Shown here piece after piece: positions 47,675 to 56,158 of a DNA stretch of 64,000 nucleotides. The notes beneath the pieces are model-generated. The model searched no databases, was not told the DNA's origin, and worked only from the letters and a program-made list of their open reading frames with translations. Origin of the DNA: Massilia agilis (lineage in GTDB: Bacteria > Pseudomonadota > Gammaproteobacteria > Burkholderiales > Burkholderiaceae_D); contig NZ_JANUHB010000002.1 of assembly GCF_024756255.1 (NCBI RefSeq), forward strand, positions 558,001-622,000, read 5' to 3'. The number at the start of each line of letters is the position of its first letter. Positions within the stretch are counted from its first letter, which is position 1. Position numbers and translations under genes: made by a program.

Positions 47675-48295
47675 GTGAGCAGCCCCCACCAGATCACCAC
47701 CCAAGAGGCGCTCGAAAGCCTCTACGGCACACCGGCCGCGCCCTCGATCCGCAAAGAGGTCGATTACATCCACCCGCACTACCGCGCCTTCATCGAGGCC
47801 GCGCCGTTCGTGGCGCTGGCCACCAGCGGCGCCGATGGCCTTGACGTATCGCCGCGCGGCGACCCGGCCGGCTTCGTGCACGTGCAGGACGCGCACACGC
47901 TGCTGCTGCCCGACCGGCGCGGCAACAACCGCATCGACAGCCTGCGCAACATCGTGGCCGATCCGCGCGTGGCGCTGCTGTTCCTCATTCCCGGCATTGG
48001 CGAGACCCTGCGCGTGAACGGGCGCGCCGAGATCCTGGCCGATCCGGCGCTGCTGGCGCGCTTTGCGTTCGAGGGCAAGGAACCGCGCACGGTGCTGCGC
48101 ATCCACGTGGAGAAGGTGTTCTTCCAATGCTCGCGCGCGATCCTGCGTTCGCGCCTGTGGGACCCGGCCGCGCAACTGGAGCGCTCGGCCCTGCCCAGCA
48201 CCGGCACCATCCTCAAGGACCTGAGCGGCGGCGAAGTGGGCGGCGAGCAGTACGACGCCGAGCTGCCGGCGCGCACGCGCGCAACGCTGTACTGA
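47675..48295 (+). CDS. PPOX-class FMN-dependent flavoprotein (MSMEG_1061-like)
   Basis: A 206-residue split-barrel protein related to pyridoxamine 5'-phosphate oxidases. The FMN region is FVALATSGADGLDVSPRGDPAGFV, then RRGNNRIDSLRNIVADPRVALLF and ETLRVNGRAEI. It is too divergent to be PdxH. The start is probably GTG with GGGAACC upstream. It stands between a methyltransferase and a convergent GGDEF-EAL gene. Substrate unknown. Confidence 0.85.
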   Translation: MSSPHQITTQEALESLYGTPAAPSIRKEVDYIHPHYRAFIEAAPFVALATSGADGLDVSPRGDPAGFVHVQDAHTLLLPDRRGNNRIDSLRNIVADPRVALLFLIPGIGETLRVNGRAEILADPALLARFAFEGKEPRTVLRIHVEKVFFQCSRAILRSRLWDPAAQLERSALPSTGTILKDLSGGEVGGEQYDAELPARTRATLY

Positions 48296-48304
48296 GCGGC
48301 CGTA

Positions 48305-50596
48305 TCAGGCGGTGGCCGGCGCGTTCGCGCTGAACGACGCGATCCAGTCCGGCAGCTTCTCGGCCGGCATCGGGCGTGCGATGCGGTAGCCCTGGCCGAC
48401 GTCGCAATCATGTTCGAGCAGCCAGCGCATCTCCGCGTCGGTCTCGATGCCTTCCGCAACCACGGACAAGCCCAAAGCATGGCCAAGCATGATGGTGGAC
48501 TGCACGATGGCCGAGTTCTTCGGCGACTGGTCGATCGCGGTAACGAAGCTGCGGTCGAGCTTGAGCTCATTGACCGGCAGGAGCTTGAGGTAGGCAAGCG
48601 AGGCCTGGCCCACGCCGTAGTCGTCGATCGACAGCTTGATCCCGAGCGCCGCGAAGTCCGCCAGGTGCGCCATCGCCAGCGCCGGGTCGCCCATCAGCGC
48701 GCTCTCGGTAATTTCCAGGCACAGGCGCTCGGCCGGCACCCCATAGCGCTGCAGCGTCTGGCGCACGCGTACTGACAGGCCGGGGTCGAGCAGGTCGAGC
48801 GCGGACAGGTTGGCCGAGACGGTGATGTCGATGCCCGTCTCCTGCCATAGCGCCAGCTGCCGGATCACCGCGTCCAGCACCCACGGCGTGATCTCGCGAA
48901 TGAAGCCGGTCTGCTCGGCGAACGGGATGAAGCGCCCCGGCGGGATCATGCCGCGCTGCGGATCGAGCCAGCGCAGCAGCGCTTCGGCCGCGACGATGCG
49001 CCTGCTCTTCAGTTCGAGCTTGGGCTGGTAGAACACGGCAAACTCGCCGCTGGCCATCGCGCGGCGCATGTCGCCGATCAGGGACAGCTGCTCCGGTTCC
49101 GGTTCGGCGCCGCTGTCCTTGGCAAACGCGATCGCGCGGTGGCTGCGCTTGGCCTCGGCCATCGCCAGCTCTGCCCGGCGCAGCAAGGTGCTCGCATCCA
49201 CGCCATCCTCGGGGTGCAGCGCAATGCCGAAGCGGCCCGAGATATCCAGCCGCTGGCCGTCGAGGGTGATCGGGTCGGACAAGGTCGCCAGTACCGCGCC
49301 CGCGAACTCCCTGGCCGCGTCGCGGTCGGCGCCGCGCAGCAGGAAAGCGAACTGGTCGCCCCACAGGCGCGCCACCATGCCCTCGTTCGGGACCAGCTCG
49401 ACAAGGCGAGCACCGATCGCGCGCAGCAGGCGGTCGCCGACCGGATGGCCAAGCGCGTTGTTAATGAGGGCGAAACGGTCGATGTTCAGCACCGCCACCG
49501 CCCCCCGGCTGCCGGCCGGTATCTGGGCGAAGGTCTCGAGGAACCGGGTGCGGTTCGGCAGGTCGGTCAGCACATCGACGTACGCAAGCCGCTTGATGCG
49601 CTCTTCGCGGCTGGCGATCCCATCACGCATGTGCGCAAAGCTCGTTGCGAGCTGGCCGATCTCGTCACCGGGGAGCTCGGGCAGCTGCTGGCCGTAGTCG
49701 CCCTGCGCGATGCGGCGCGCGGCGTCGGACAGGTCACCCAGCGGCCGCACGATGCGCCGCGCCAGCATTGCGCTGCCGGCCGCAAAGACCACGCAGCCGG
49801 CGCCCACCACCATCAGCAGCTTGGCCAGCAGCACGCTGAACGGCGCCTGCACCTGCGCCACCGGCAGCTGCAGCACCGCCTCGATGTCGCCATCCAGCGG
49901 CATGTGCATCGTCTGGTACAGGTCGCCGCCGGTGAACGATTTATCGAAGGCCGCCCGTTGCGCCGGCTCGGCCGAGCTGGCCAGCAGCTGCTGTGCGCCG
50001 TCCTGCACCCGCACGATATGGACCTGGACACCCGAAATCTCGGCCACGTCGCGCGCCCAGCGGTCATCCACCCGGAAACCCATCGCCACCCACGCGATGC
50101 GCGCCGGCGCCATGATCGGCACCAGCACCACCTGGTACAGCTGGCCGTTGCGCATCTGGCGAAAGCCCGCGCTCTTGCCGGACGCCTCGGCCGCCGACAG
50201 CAGCAGCGGGAACGGGAAGCTGTCGCCGGGCGCCGTCTCGCGCTGGGTCGAGGCGATCATGCGGCCATCGGTGCCGGCCACCATCATCACCTGCGCGTTG
50301 ATACGGCGCGCGTGGTTGCCGATCACCGACCGCACGGTCGGCTGGTCCTGGGTCGCGATCGCCTCGCGAAAGGCGAAATCGCCGGACAGCACGGTGGCCG
50401 CCGTTTCGAGCTGGTGCTGGTTCTGGTCGAGCAGCCGCTTGAACACCTTGGCGCCCAGCGCCAGTTCGCGCCGCGCCTCGCTGCCGACGATGGCCTCGCT
50501 GCTGGTGTGAACCAGCGCCAGCACCAGGCCCATGACCAGCACCAGCAAGCCCACGAAGACAATGACGATGCGGCGCCGGAGCGAAGTCGATGCCAT
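48305..50596 (-). CDS. membrane sensor-HAMP-degenerate GGDEF-EAL protein, likely phosphodiesterase
   Basis: A 763-residue membrane protein. Two helices (about residues 9-30 and 255-278) enclose a periplasmic sensor, probably double-Cache-like. HAMP (280-335) leads to a GGDEF domain whose signature is WGDQF (412-416), probably inactive. The EAL domain keeps EALLRW (538-543), SANLSALDL and KLDRSF, while the usual DDFGTG reads DDYGVG. It should hydrolyse c-di-GMP. Its start lies two bases after the cupredoxin-like gene, so the sensor and that protein are probably linked. Confidence 0.9.
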   Translation of the reverse strand: MASTSLRRRIVIVFVGLLVLVMGLVLALVHTSSEAIVGSEARRELALGAKVFKRLLDQNQHQLETAATVLSGDFAFREAIATQDQPTVRSVIGNHARRINAQVMMVAGTDGRMIASTQRETAPGDSFPFPLLLSAAEASGKSAGFRQMRNGQLYQVVLVPIMAPARIAWVAMGFRVDDRWARDVAEISGVQVHIVRVQDGAQQLLASSAEPAQRAAFDKSFTGGDLYQTMHMPLDGDIEAVLQLPVAQVQAPFSVLLAKLLMVVGAGCVVFAAGSAMLARRIVRPLGDLSDAARRIAQGDYGQQLPELPGDEIGQLATSFAHMRDGIASREERIKRLAYVDVLTDLPNRTRFLETFAQIPAGSRGAVAVLNIDRFALINNALGHPVGDRLLRAIGARLVELVPNEGMVARLWGDQFAFLLRGADRDAAREFAGAVLATLSDPITLDGQRLDISGRFGIALHPEDGVDASTLLRRAELAMAEAKRSHRAIAFAKDSGAEPEPEQLSLIGDMRRAMASGEFAVFYQPKLELKSRRIVAAEALLRWLDPQRGMIPPGRFIPFAEQTGFIREITPWVLDAVIRQLALWQETGIDITVSANLSALDLLDPGLSVRVRQTLQRYGVPAERLCLEITESALMGDPALAMAHLADFAALGIKLSIDDYGVGQASLAYLKLLPVNELKLDRSFVTAIDQSPKNSAIVQSTIMLGHALGLSVVAEGIETDAEMRWLLEHDCDVGQGYRIARPMPAEKLPDWIASFSANAPATA

Positions 50597-50598
50597 GG

Positions 50599-51231
50599 CT
50601 AGTAGCTATCCGCGTCCTCGGTGCGCGGCTTGCGCTCGCGCGCTTTCACGTCCAGGACGAGCTTGAGCGGCGCGGGCGTGGCGGCAATCTCGACCTCGCG
50701 CGCGGCCTGCTGCGCCTTTTGCAGCGGATGCCACAGCTGCAGGCGGTAGCGCCCGGGGGGCACGTTCGCGATCAGCGCCTTCCCATCGGCCGTGGTCTTG
50801 GCAAAGTATGGCGACTCGACCACTAGCACGTAGGCCTCCATCCAGTCATGGATATTGCAGCCGATGACGACCTCGCCCGGCTTGTCGAACACGACCGGCT
50901 GGCCGGGTCTGCCGGCATACAGCTTGATCTCGAAGCGCTTGGGCGCGGAGAAGGAATAGACGTGGTGCCTGATCGTGTCGTTGTTCGGGAATTCCACTGC
51001 CGTGCCGGCCTGGACCACCGTGACGTAAGGGATGAACTCCTTGCCGCGCTGCTCGATGGTCGCCCTTGCGCCCGGCCGCAGGCGCGATGGCGTCAGCGGC
51101 TCGAGCACCACGGCCGCATCGGCGACGGGCTGGCCGCCGGGACTGCTCACATGTGCTTCCACCGTGCCCGCGCGTGCCTGCCCCGCCAGCGCCAGCAGCA
51201 ACGCCAGCGACAGCGCCCGGGCGCGCCTCAT
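50599..51231 (-). CDS. secreted cupredoxin-like protein (methylamine utilisation-type)
   Basis: A 210-residue exported protein with a signal peptide (about residues 1-22, ending AGQARAG). A middle segment reads as a copper-binding cupredoxin: FPNNDTIRHHVYSFS with His ligands, and VIGCNIHDWMEAYVLVV with Cys, His and Met in C-x2-H-x2-M order. A carboxypeptidase regulatory-like segment (ALIANVPPGRYRLQLWHP) follows. Such proteins are often labelled methylamine utilisation protein without evidence. It overlaps the SnoaL-like gene by ATGA and ends two bases before the EAL gene. Confidence 0.82.
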   Translation of the reverse strand: MRRARALSLALLLALAGQARAGTVEAHVSSPGGQPVADAAVVLEPLTPSRLRPGARATIEQRGKEFIPYVTVVQAGTAVEFPNNDTIRHHVYSFSAPKRFEIKLYAGRPGQPVVFDKPGEVVIGCNIHDWMEAYVLVVESPYFAKTTADGKALIANVPPGRYRLQLWHPLQKAQQAAREVEIAATPAPLKLVLDVKARERKPRTEDADSY

Positions 51232-51683
51232 GGCTCGATCTGCAGGGCCGGTGCGATCTGCCACACCTCGGTGGTCAGTTCGCCTTCGCGATAAGTCAGC
51301 ACATGCAGGACCTTGAGCGGCAGTTTGCCGCCGTACTCGGCCTTCGATTCAACCGAGGTGCCCTTGGGGTTGGCGTATGCGGCGGCCTTGCCGAATTTGG
51401 CGGGACGCGGCTTGCCGTCGTTGGCGGCGATGAACTTCTGCCAGACGGTGCGGATCGCCTCCTTGCCGTGGTAGCGGCCGTCGAGCGGGCCACCGACCCA
51501 CTCCATGTAGGCGTCGTCGGGATAGTCGCGCATCAGCGCATCGAGGTCGCCCGCCGCCACGGCGTCGAGGTGGGCGTGCGCCTTGGCCTCGTCCACGGGC
51601 CCGGCAAGGGCCGCGCCGCCAAACCAGAACGGCAGGATCGCCATCGCCAGGATCGAGGAATACTTCTTGAGATTCCAGGTCAT
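51228..51683 (-). CDS. secreted SnoaL-like (NTF2-fold) protein
   Basis: A 151-residue protein with a signal peptide (about residues 1-27, ending GGAALAG). The rest is a NTF2-like barrel: HAHLDAVAAGDLDALMRDYPDDAYMEWVGGPLDGRYHGKEAIRTVWQKF. AAGGAG lies nine bases before the chosen ATG. It opens the SnoaL-cupredoxin-EAL operon. Catalytic residues cannot be assigned; a ligand-binding role is equally possible. Confidence 0.82.
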   Translation of the reverse strand: MTWNLKKYSSILAMAILPFWFGGAALAGPVDEAKAHAHLDAVAAGDLDALMRDYPDDAYMEWVGGPLDGRYHGKEAIRTVWQKFIAANDGKPRPAKFGKAAAYANPKGTSVESKAEYGGKLPLKVLHVLTYREGELTTEVWQIAPALQIEP

Positions 51684-51822
51684 CGCACGCTTCTCCTTGA
51701 GTCGCATTGAACCTTTAAATAATACCTCGGAAACAAAAAGACGTTCTACTCAGCAAAAAAGTTCTACGGCCTCTGTCCGAGGGTGGAATGACAGCTTGAA
51801 CCGCGACATGCGAAATGAACGA

Positions 51823-52146
51823 CTACTGGGCAATGAGTACTTGGTTGAATTGAATTACGGGCTCGATGTCTGTGTAGTTGGGCATATCGCCTTGAAGTAC
51901 AGGTGCGTTTGGCATGAAGGCTGCCAGAAAGTCTTCGATGGAGGCGAAAAGGAAGTGGCACATCGCGATGTAGGTCGGTTCTGATCCTGGGACTGCACCA
52001 CCGAGCCCATGCTCAACAGAGACGCCCTTGAAGCCGGGGTGCGTACCAAGAAGTTTGATGGACATCGGCATGTGGGTCTCGACGTAGTAAGAAATATCGA
52101 ACCGCGCGCCTTTGTTATTCGGGTAGAGGATGCTGATTCTTACCAT
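51823..52146 (-). CDS. EthD domain protein
   Basis: A 107-residue dimeric alpha-beta barrel protein of the EthD family. The signature is ISILYPNNKGARFDISYYVETHMPMSIKLLG at the N-terminus and PTYIAMCHFLFASIEDFLAAF later. Some members act on aromatic or ether compounds, but the family role is not defined. Flanking DNA (about 51715-52300) is lower in GC than the rest, which hints at transfer. GAGGGC precedes the ATG. Confidence 0.85.
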   Translation of the reverse strand: MVRISILYPNNKGARFDISYYVETHMPMSIKLLGTHPGFKGVSVEHGLGGAVPGSEPTYIAMCHFLFASIEDFLAAFMPNAPVLQGDMPNYTDIEPVIQFNQVLIAQ

Positions 52147-52299
52147 TGATGCCCTCGAAAATGCTGATAAAAGAAATGCGAGCTAAGCCGTAACGGGAGA
52201 GGCCCAGCGCAACAGGCTCCTAGTGCATCCGATGATACACGGAAACAAAAAGGAGGTCTGGTGCGATCGAACCCCACCCGCCGACGATTTAACCCAGGC

Positions 52300-54435
52300 T
52301 CAGAAAACGTGGCTGAGGCTCACCGACAATGTGCGTCCGCGCCCCGCATAGGTGTTTCCGGCATCGGTGGCCGCGGCCGATTGCGAGTAGTAGCCGACAT
52401 ACTGGCGGTCGAACAGGTTCTCGACCGCCACGCCGAGCTTGCCGTATGCGGTCTCCCAGTTCGACGCCAGGTCAACCAAGGTGTAGCCCTTGAAGTGCTC
52501 TTCCAGGTTGCTGGTTCCCACCTTGCGGCCAATGTTGATGTCGCGGTCGAACAGGTGGCTTGCCTGCACGCGCAACTGCGCTTTCGGTTGCCATGCCCAG
52601 TTGGCGCCGAGCACGGCCTTGTTCGGCCCCTGGGAACGGGCGCCCAGGTCCAGATCAAGCGGTGCACCCTGGGTAGCGGCGGTCTTGCCGTCTGTCACGG
52701 CATAGCTGCCGAACAGCGACACGCCGCGCTGCGGCCGCCACTCGCCGCTCAGTTCCCAGCCCTTGACGACGGTCGGCACCCGTTCGACCAGTCCCACGCC
52801 GGCCGAATTAATGCGTATCACGCTACCGAGTTCGGAGCGCGAGTCGTAGCGCGAGATGCCGACCTGGCCGGAACGGCCGCGCCAGTTCACCCCGATCTCG
52901 TGGTTGCGCGTCACGATCGGCTGCAGGCTGATGAGGTTCGAGACCGACTGGCCGGGCGTATTTACACCGCGCAGCACCAGGCCCGCATCCGGCAGGCCGA
53001 AGCCCTCGGAGCGCGATACGAAGGCCGACCACGAAGGCGCCAGGCGCCACACCGCACCGATGTTCTTCACCGATTTGGAGAACTCGGCCGAGCCGCCCTG
53101 CACCAGCTGGTCGCCGTACGCCGCCAGCGTCCGGTAGCTGTCCACGTGCAGCGCAGCGTTCTCGTGGCGCACCCCGCCGCGGACCGTGACCGCGCCGAGC
53201 TCGTATTCGAGCTGGGCGAACGGCGCATGCGAGTCGAACTTCAGCTCGGGCACCCAGGTCCGGTCGGTCATCGCCAGCCGCTGCAGCGTATGGTCGCGCA
53301 GGTAGTCCATCCCGACGGTCAACTCCAGCCCCTGCACCAGCGTGTCGGGCCGCACGTAGGTCACGCGCGATCCCCACTTGTTGGCCACGATGTGCGACTG
53401 GTCCCACAGCGTGCCTTTCGGCGCGATGCGCACGTCCTGGAACGTGGCCACGTTGGTCGCCCCGTAGAGCGACTCGAAATGGTGGCGGAACAGCTGCACG
53501 GTGAGCGCGCCGCCCGCCAGCTCGGCGTGGCGATAATCGACACTGGCGCTGCGTACCTTGTTGCGCGGGGGCGCACCGGGCGCCGTGCCGCGTACCGAGC
53601 TGGTCGGGACTCCCTCGGCCACCACGCCCGGCTCGTTCTTGTAGTCGCCGTCGCCGGCCATGTCGAAGCGGTTCAGCTCCACCTGCAGGCGCTGGTCGCC
53701 GAAGCTCTTGCCGACCTTGAGGAACAGGTCGTTGGCATGGCTGTCGAGCGAATCGCCCTGCACGTTGTCGATGCCAAGGCGGCGGCCGTCGCCATCGTAG
53801 CCCATGCCGCGCTGCTGCACGCTCGCGTAGCCCAACAGGTCGAACAGGTCGGACTTGTGGCTGACCGAGTAGCCGGTCTTCCAGTCCAGGTTATCGGCAC
53901 GCAGCTGGCTTGCCAGGCGCACGTTCACGCCATAGCTGGTGCCGTTCGCGCGCGGCGTCTTGGTGATGTAGTTGATGATGCCGCCGGTCGCGCCCATGCC
54001 CTGCATGGCCGAAGCGCCGTTGATGACCTCGATGCGCTCGATGATCGCGCTGTCGGCAAAGTAGCCTTCGCGCATTCCGGCACGCAAGGGGTTGGACTGC
54101 GGGATCCCATCCAGCAGGATCAGCGGCTGGCGGCCGCGCAGCGACTCGCCGGTGGACGTCATCTTCTGGCGACTCGGCGCGTAGCCCGGAATGTAGGTGG
54201 CCAGCGCCTGCGACGGGTCGTCCGCGATCTGGTACTGGGCCGCCAGCTCCTGCTGGCTGATCACCGATACCGCGCCCGGGATCTTGTCGGCAGCCTTGGC
54301 GGCACGGGTTGCGGTGACGACCACCGACGCAACAGGTTCCTGGGCGGCGTCGGCCTGGTCCTGGCTCCACGCCGGCCCGACAAGCATGTTGCATGCGGCA
54401 GCGACAGCGATACAGATGGGTTTCTTGTTCTTCAT
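52300..54435 (-). CDS. TonB-dependent siderophore-type receptor
   Basis: A 711-residue outer-membrane receptor. A signal peptide (ending GPAWSQ) is followed by a plug domain with VASVVVTATRAAKAADKIPGAVSVIS, ESLRGRQPLILLDGIPQSNP and GGIINYITKTPR. The barrel ends with the usual terminal phenylalanine (SVSLSHVF). Start ATG at 54435 follows from the signal peptide. Two palindromes like Fur boxes lie in the divergent gap to a PepSY gene, so iron repression is likely. The transported iron chelate is unknown. Confidence 0.93.
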   Translation of the reverse strand: MKNKKPICIAVAAACNMLVGPAWSQDQADAAQEPVASVVVTATRAAKAADKIPGAVSVISQQELAAQYQIADDPSQALATYIPGYAPSRQKMTSTGESLRGRQPLILLDGIPQSNPLRAGMREGYFADSAIIERIEVINGASAMQGMGATGGIINYITKTPRANGTSYGVNVRLASQLRADNLDWKTGYSVSHKSDLFDLLGYASVQQRGMGYDGDGRRLGIDNVQGDSLDSHANDLFLKVGKSFGDQRLQVELNRFDMAGDGDYKNEPGVVAEGVPTSSVRGTAPGAPPRNKVRSASVDYRHAELAGGALTVQLFRHHFESLYGATNVATFQDVRIAPKGTLWDQSHIVANKWGSRVTYVRPDTLVQGLELTVGMDYLRDHTLQRLAMTDRTWVPELKFDSHAPFAQLEYELGAVTVRGGVRHENAALHVDSYRTLAAYGDQLVQGGSAEFSKSVKNIGAVWRLAPSWSAFVSRSEGFGLPDAGLVLRGVNTPGQSVSNLISLQPIVTRNHEIGVNWRGRSGQVGISRYDSRSELGSVIRINSAGVGLVERVPTVVKGWELSGEWRPQRGVSLFGSYAVTDGKTAATQGAPLDLDLGARSQGPNKAVLGANWAWQPKAQLRVQASHLFDRDINIGRKVGTSNLEEHFKGYTLVDLASNWETAYGKLGVAVENLFDRQYVGYYSQSAAATDAGNTYAGRGRTLSVSLSHVF

Positions 54436-54470
54436 AAGCGTAATAGTTTTCCGAAAGCAAGCTATAATGC

Positions 54471-54485
54471 GAATGATAACGATTC
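54471..54485. promoter_or_regulatory. Fur-box-like palindrome 1
   Basis: GAATGATAACGATTC is an imperfect inverted repeat resembling the Fur consensus core (GATAATGATAATC type). It lies 36 bases upstream of the TonB-receptor ATG, in the position of its promoter. Confidence 0.6.
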
Positions 54486-54507
54486 CCAATTACCGAAGCA
54501 ATATAAT

Positions 54508-54522
54508 TGAGAAACATTCTCA
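54508..54522. promoter_or_regulatory. Fur-box-like palindrome 2
   Basis: TGAGAA-ACA-TTCTCA is a perfect 6-3-6 palindrome of the kind seen in overlapping Fur sites (TGAGAATGATTCTCA type). It lies 24 bases upstream of the PepSY gene ATG and close to palindrome 1. Confidence 0.6.
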
Positions 54523-54545
54523 TTTACGCAACGAACTTCCCTTCG

Positions 54546-55700
54546 ATGAAAAGATATGTCCGCCTCGTTCACCTCTGGACCGGCCTGATTTTTGGCACCA
54601 TCCTCGCGCTGCAAGGGCTCACCGGCACCTTGCTGAGCTGGCGCCACGAGCTTGATCGGGCGCTCAATCCCGGCCTGCTGCATGTTGCTCCCCCCGCCGG
54701 GATGCAGGATGGCGCACCATTGCGGGTGTCACCGGCAACGGCCCAGGCCGCATTCGATCGGCTGGCCGCTGACGCGCGTTACGGCCGGCCAAACATGCTG
54801 ATGTTTCCCGAGCGTGCCGGCGACGTCTTCATCGCCTGGTACCGCCCTGCCCCTGCGCCCACCTGGACGCAGGGCGTGACCCGGCAAGTCATGCTTGATC
54901 CCGCGACGCTCGCGGTCACCGGCGAACGCAACTGGGGCGAGCCCGGCCTGACGCGGGCGTTGCTGATGCCGACCTTGTTCCACCTGCACCGCTACCTGAT
55001 GGCGGGCGAAGGGGGCAAGGTGGTGGTAGCGATCGAAGGAGTGGCACTGGTGCTGGCCGCGCTGAGCGGGGTGATCGTCTGGTGGCCCAGGATGGCGGCG
55101 GCCGCGATCCGCCACGCGTTCACCGTGCGCTATGGCGGGTCCTGGCCGCGCCTGAGTTTCCAGCTCCATCGGACCGCCGGCTTTTTCGTCGCGCCGCTGT
55201 TCGTGCTGTCCGGCTTTTCGGGCGTGCAGTTCAACAAGCCGGACTGGGTGGCGCCGGTGATCCGGCTGGCAGGACCGGCCGCGCCAGCCGGCAAAGTGCT
55301 CAACCGCAGCGCGCCCGCACAGCCCCGCGTTACCCCCTCCGCCGCATTGGAACGCGCACAAGCGCAATTTCCGCTGGCCCGCATCTCGCGCCTGACGCTA
55401 CCCGCAAGCGCGAAACAGCCCTACGAAATCCGGGTGCGGCAGGACGGCGAGCTGCGGCAGGGAGACGGCGCGACCCGCATCAGCGTGGACGCCGGCGACG
55501 GCTCCGTACTGCGGGTATCGGATCCCTTGCGCGCCACGGGCGCGGAGGGTCTCGTCAGCACGCTCTTCCCGCTGCACACGGGTGAAGCATTTGGCCTGGC
55601 GGGACGAGCGTTCATCAGCTTCTATGGACTGATGCCGTTGGCGTTCTTCGTCACCGGATTGGTGGTGTGGATGAAGTTCCGGCGCGGGAAGCAGAAATAA
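54546..55700 (+). CDS. PepSY-associated TM protein, likely iron-chelate reductase-type
   Basis: A 384-residue membrane protein of the PepSY-associated TM family. Helices are visible near residues 8-30, 150-175, 195-225 and 345-375. The first helix region includes VRLVHLWTGLIFGTILALQGLTGTLLSWRHELD, and later FQLHRTAGFFVAPLFVLSGFSGVQF. Such proteins adjacent to siderophore receptors often reduce ferric siderophores in the periplasm or membrane. It is divergent from the TonB receptor with shared Fur-like sites. Confidence 0.9.
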   Translation: MKRYVRLVHLWTGLIFGTILALQGLTGTLLSWRHELDRALNPGLLHVAPPAGMQDGAPLRVSPATAQAAFDRLAADARYGRPNMLMFPERAGDVFIAWYRPAPAPTWTQGVTRQVMLDPATLAVTGERNWGEPGLTRALLMPTLFHLHRYLMAGEGGKVVVAIEGVALVLAALSGVIVWWPRMAAAAIRHAFTVRYGGSWPRLSFQLHRTAGFFVAPLFVLSGFSGVQFNKPDWVAPVIRLAGPAAPAGKVLNRSAPAQPRVTPSAALERAQAQFPLARISRLTLPASAKQPYEIRVRQDGELRQGDGATRISVDAGDGSVLRVSDPLRATGAEGLVSTLFPLHTGEAFGLAGRAFISFYGLMPLAFFVTGLVVWMKFRRGKQK

Positions 55701-55718
55701 AAACAGATCCCGGAAATG

Positions 55719-55745
55719 AAAAAAGCTCCCGGTGGGAGCTTTTTC
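55719..55745. terminator. terminator-type hairpin A
   Basis: AAAAAAGCTCCC and GGGAGCTTTTT flank GGT, giving a stem with T-runs on both strands. It can end the PepSY gene on the plus strand and the tRNA-like element on the minus strand. The same hairpin recurs at B and C. Confidence 0.8.
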
Positions 55746-55752
55746 CGAATAT

Positions 55753-55858
55753 TGGCGGAGAGGGTGGGATCGCCTACATCCTGCAGGCCGCCCGGGCGCA
55801 AGCATGCGCCCGTCTTCGAATCCCACGCGCGAGCCAGGCAGCTGGCTCGCTCCTCTCC
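55753..55858 (-). other. tRNA-Ser-acceptor-like structured element, possible small RNA or tRNA-derived remnant
   Basis: Read on the minus strand, this 106-base segment begins GGAGAGG and ends CCTCTCC GCCA, exactly like the tRNA-Ser genes beside it. A GTGGG/CCCAC stem, like the tRNA T-stem, lies directly inside the acceptor. Three more perfect hairpins fill the rest: 8 bp (55829-55850), 8 bp (55793-55812) and 7 bp (55772-55788). The last pairs fully only as minus-strand RNA, through one G-U. D, anticodon and variable arms are absent, so it cannot be a normal tRNA. Terminator hairpin A follows. Confidence 0.5.
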
Positions 55859-55864
55859 GGAAAA

Positions 55865-55893
55865 GAAAAAAGCTCCCGGTGGGAGCTTTTTTC
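55865..55893. terminator. terminator-type hairpin B after tRNA-Ser copy 1
   Basis: The same AAAAAAGCTCCC-GGT-GGGAGCTTTTTT hairpin as A, located seven bases past the 3' CCA end of the tRNA on the minus strand. Confidence 0.85.
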
Positions 55894-55899
55894 GAATAT

Positions 55900-55989
<90 letters not shown>

Positions 55990-56158
55990 TGCTTGGTCGT
56001 CTCCCGACGGGGTAACGTCGAGAGCCACGCATTATAGCAGCCCCCGCCGAAATTACCAGTATCTTTTGAGAAAATGTTAGAGCGAAGGCAGCCTGCATCC
56101 TGCTCGGCCCTGCCCTGCTGTGAGACAATCCTCCGCTTTGTCACAACAAGAAAAACAG

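Noticed and set aside
55753..55858. Possible tRNA-Sec partner for selD
   Set aside because: No UCA anticodon arm, no proper D-arm, and a 7-bp acceptor copied from tRNA-Ser; it does not fit bacterial tRNA-Sec.
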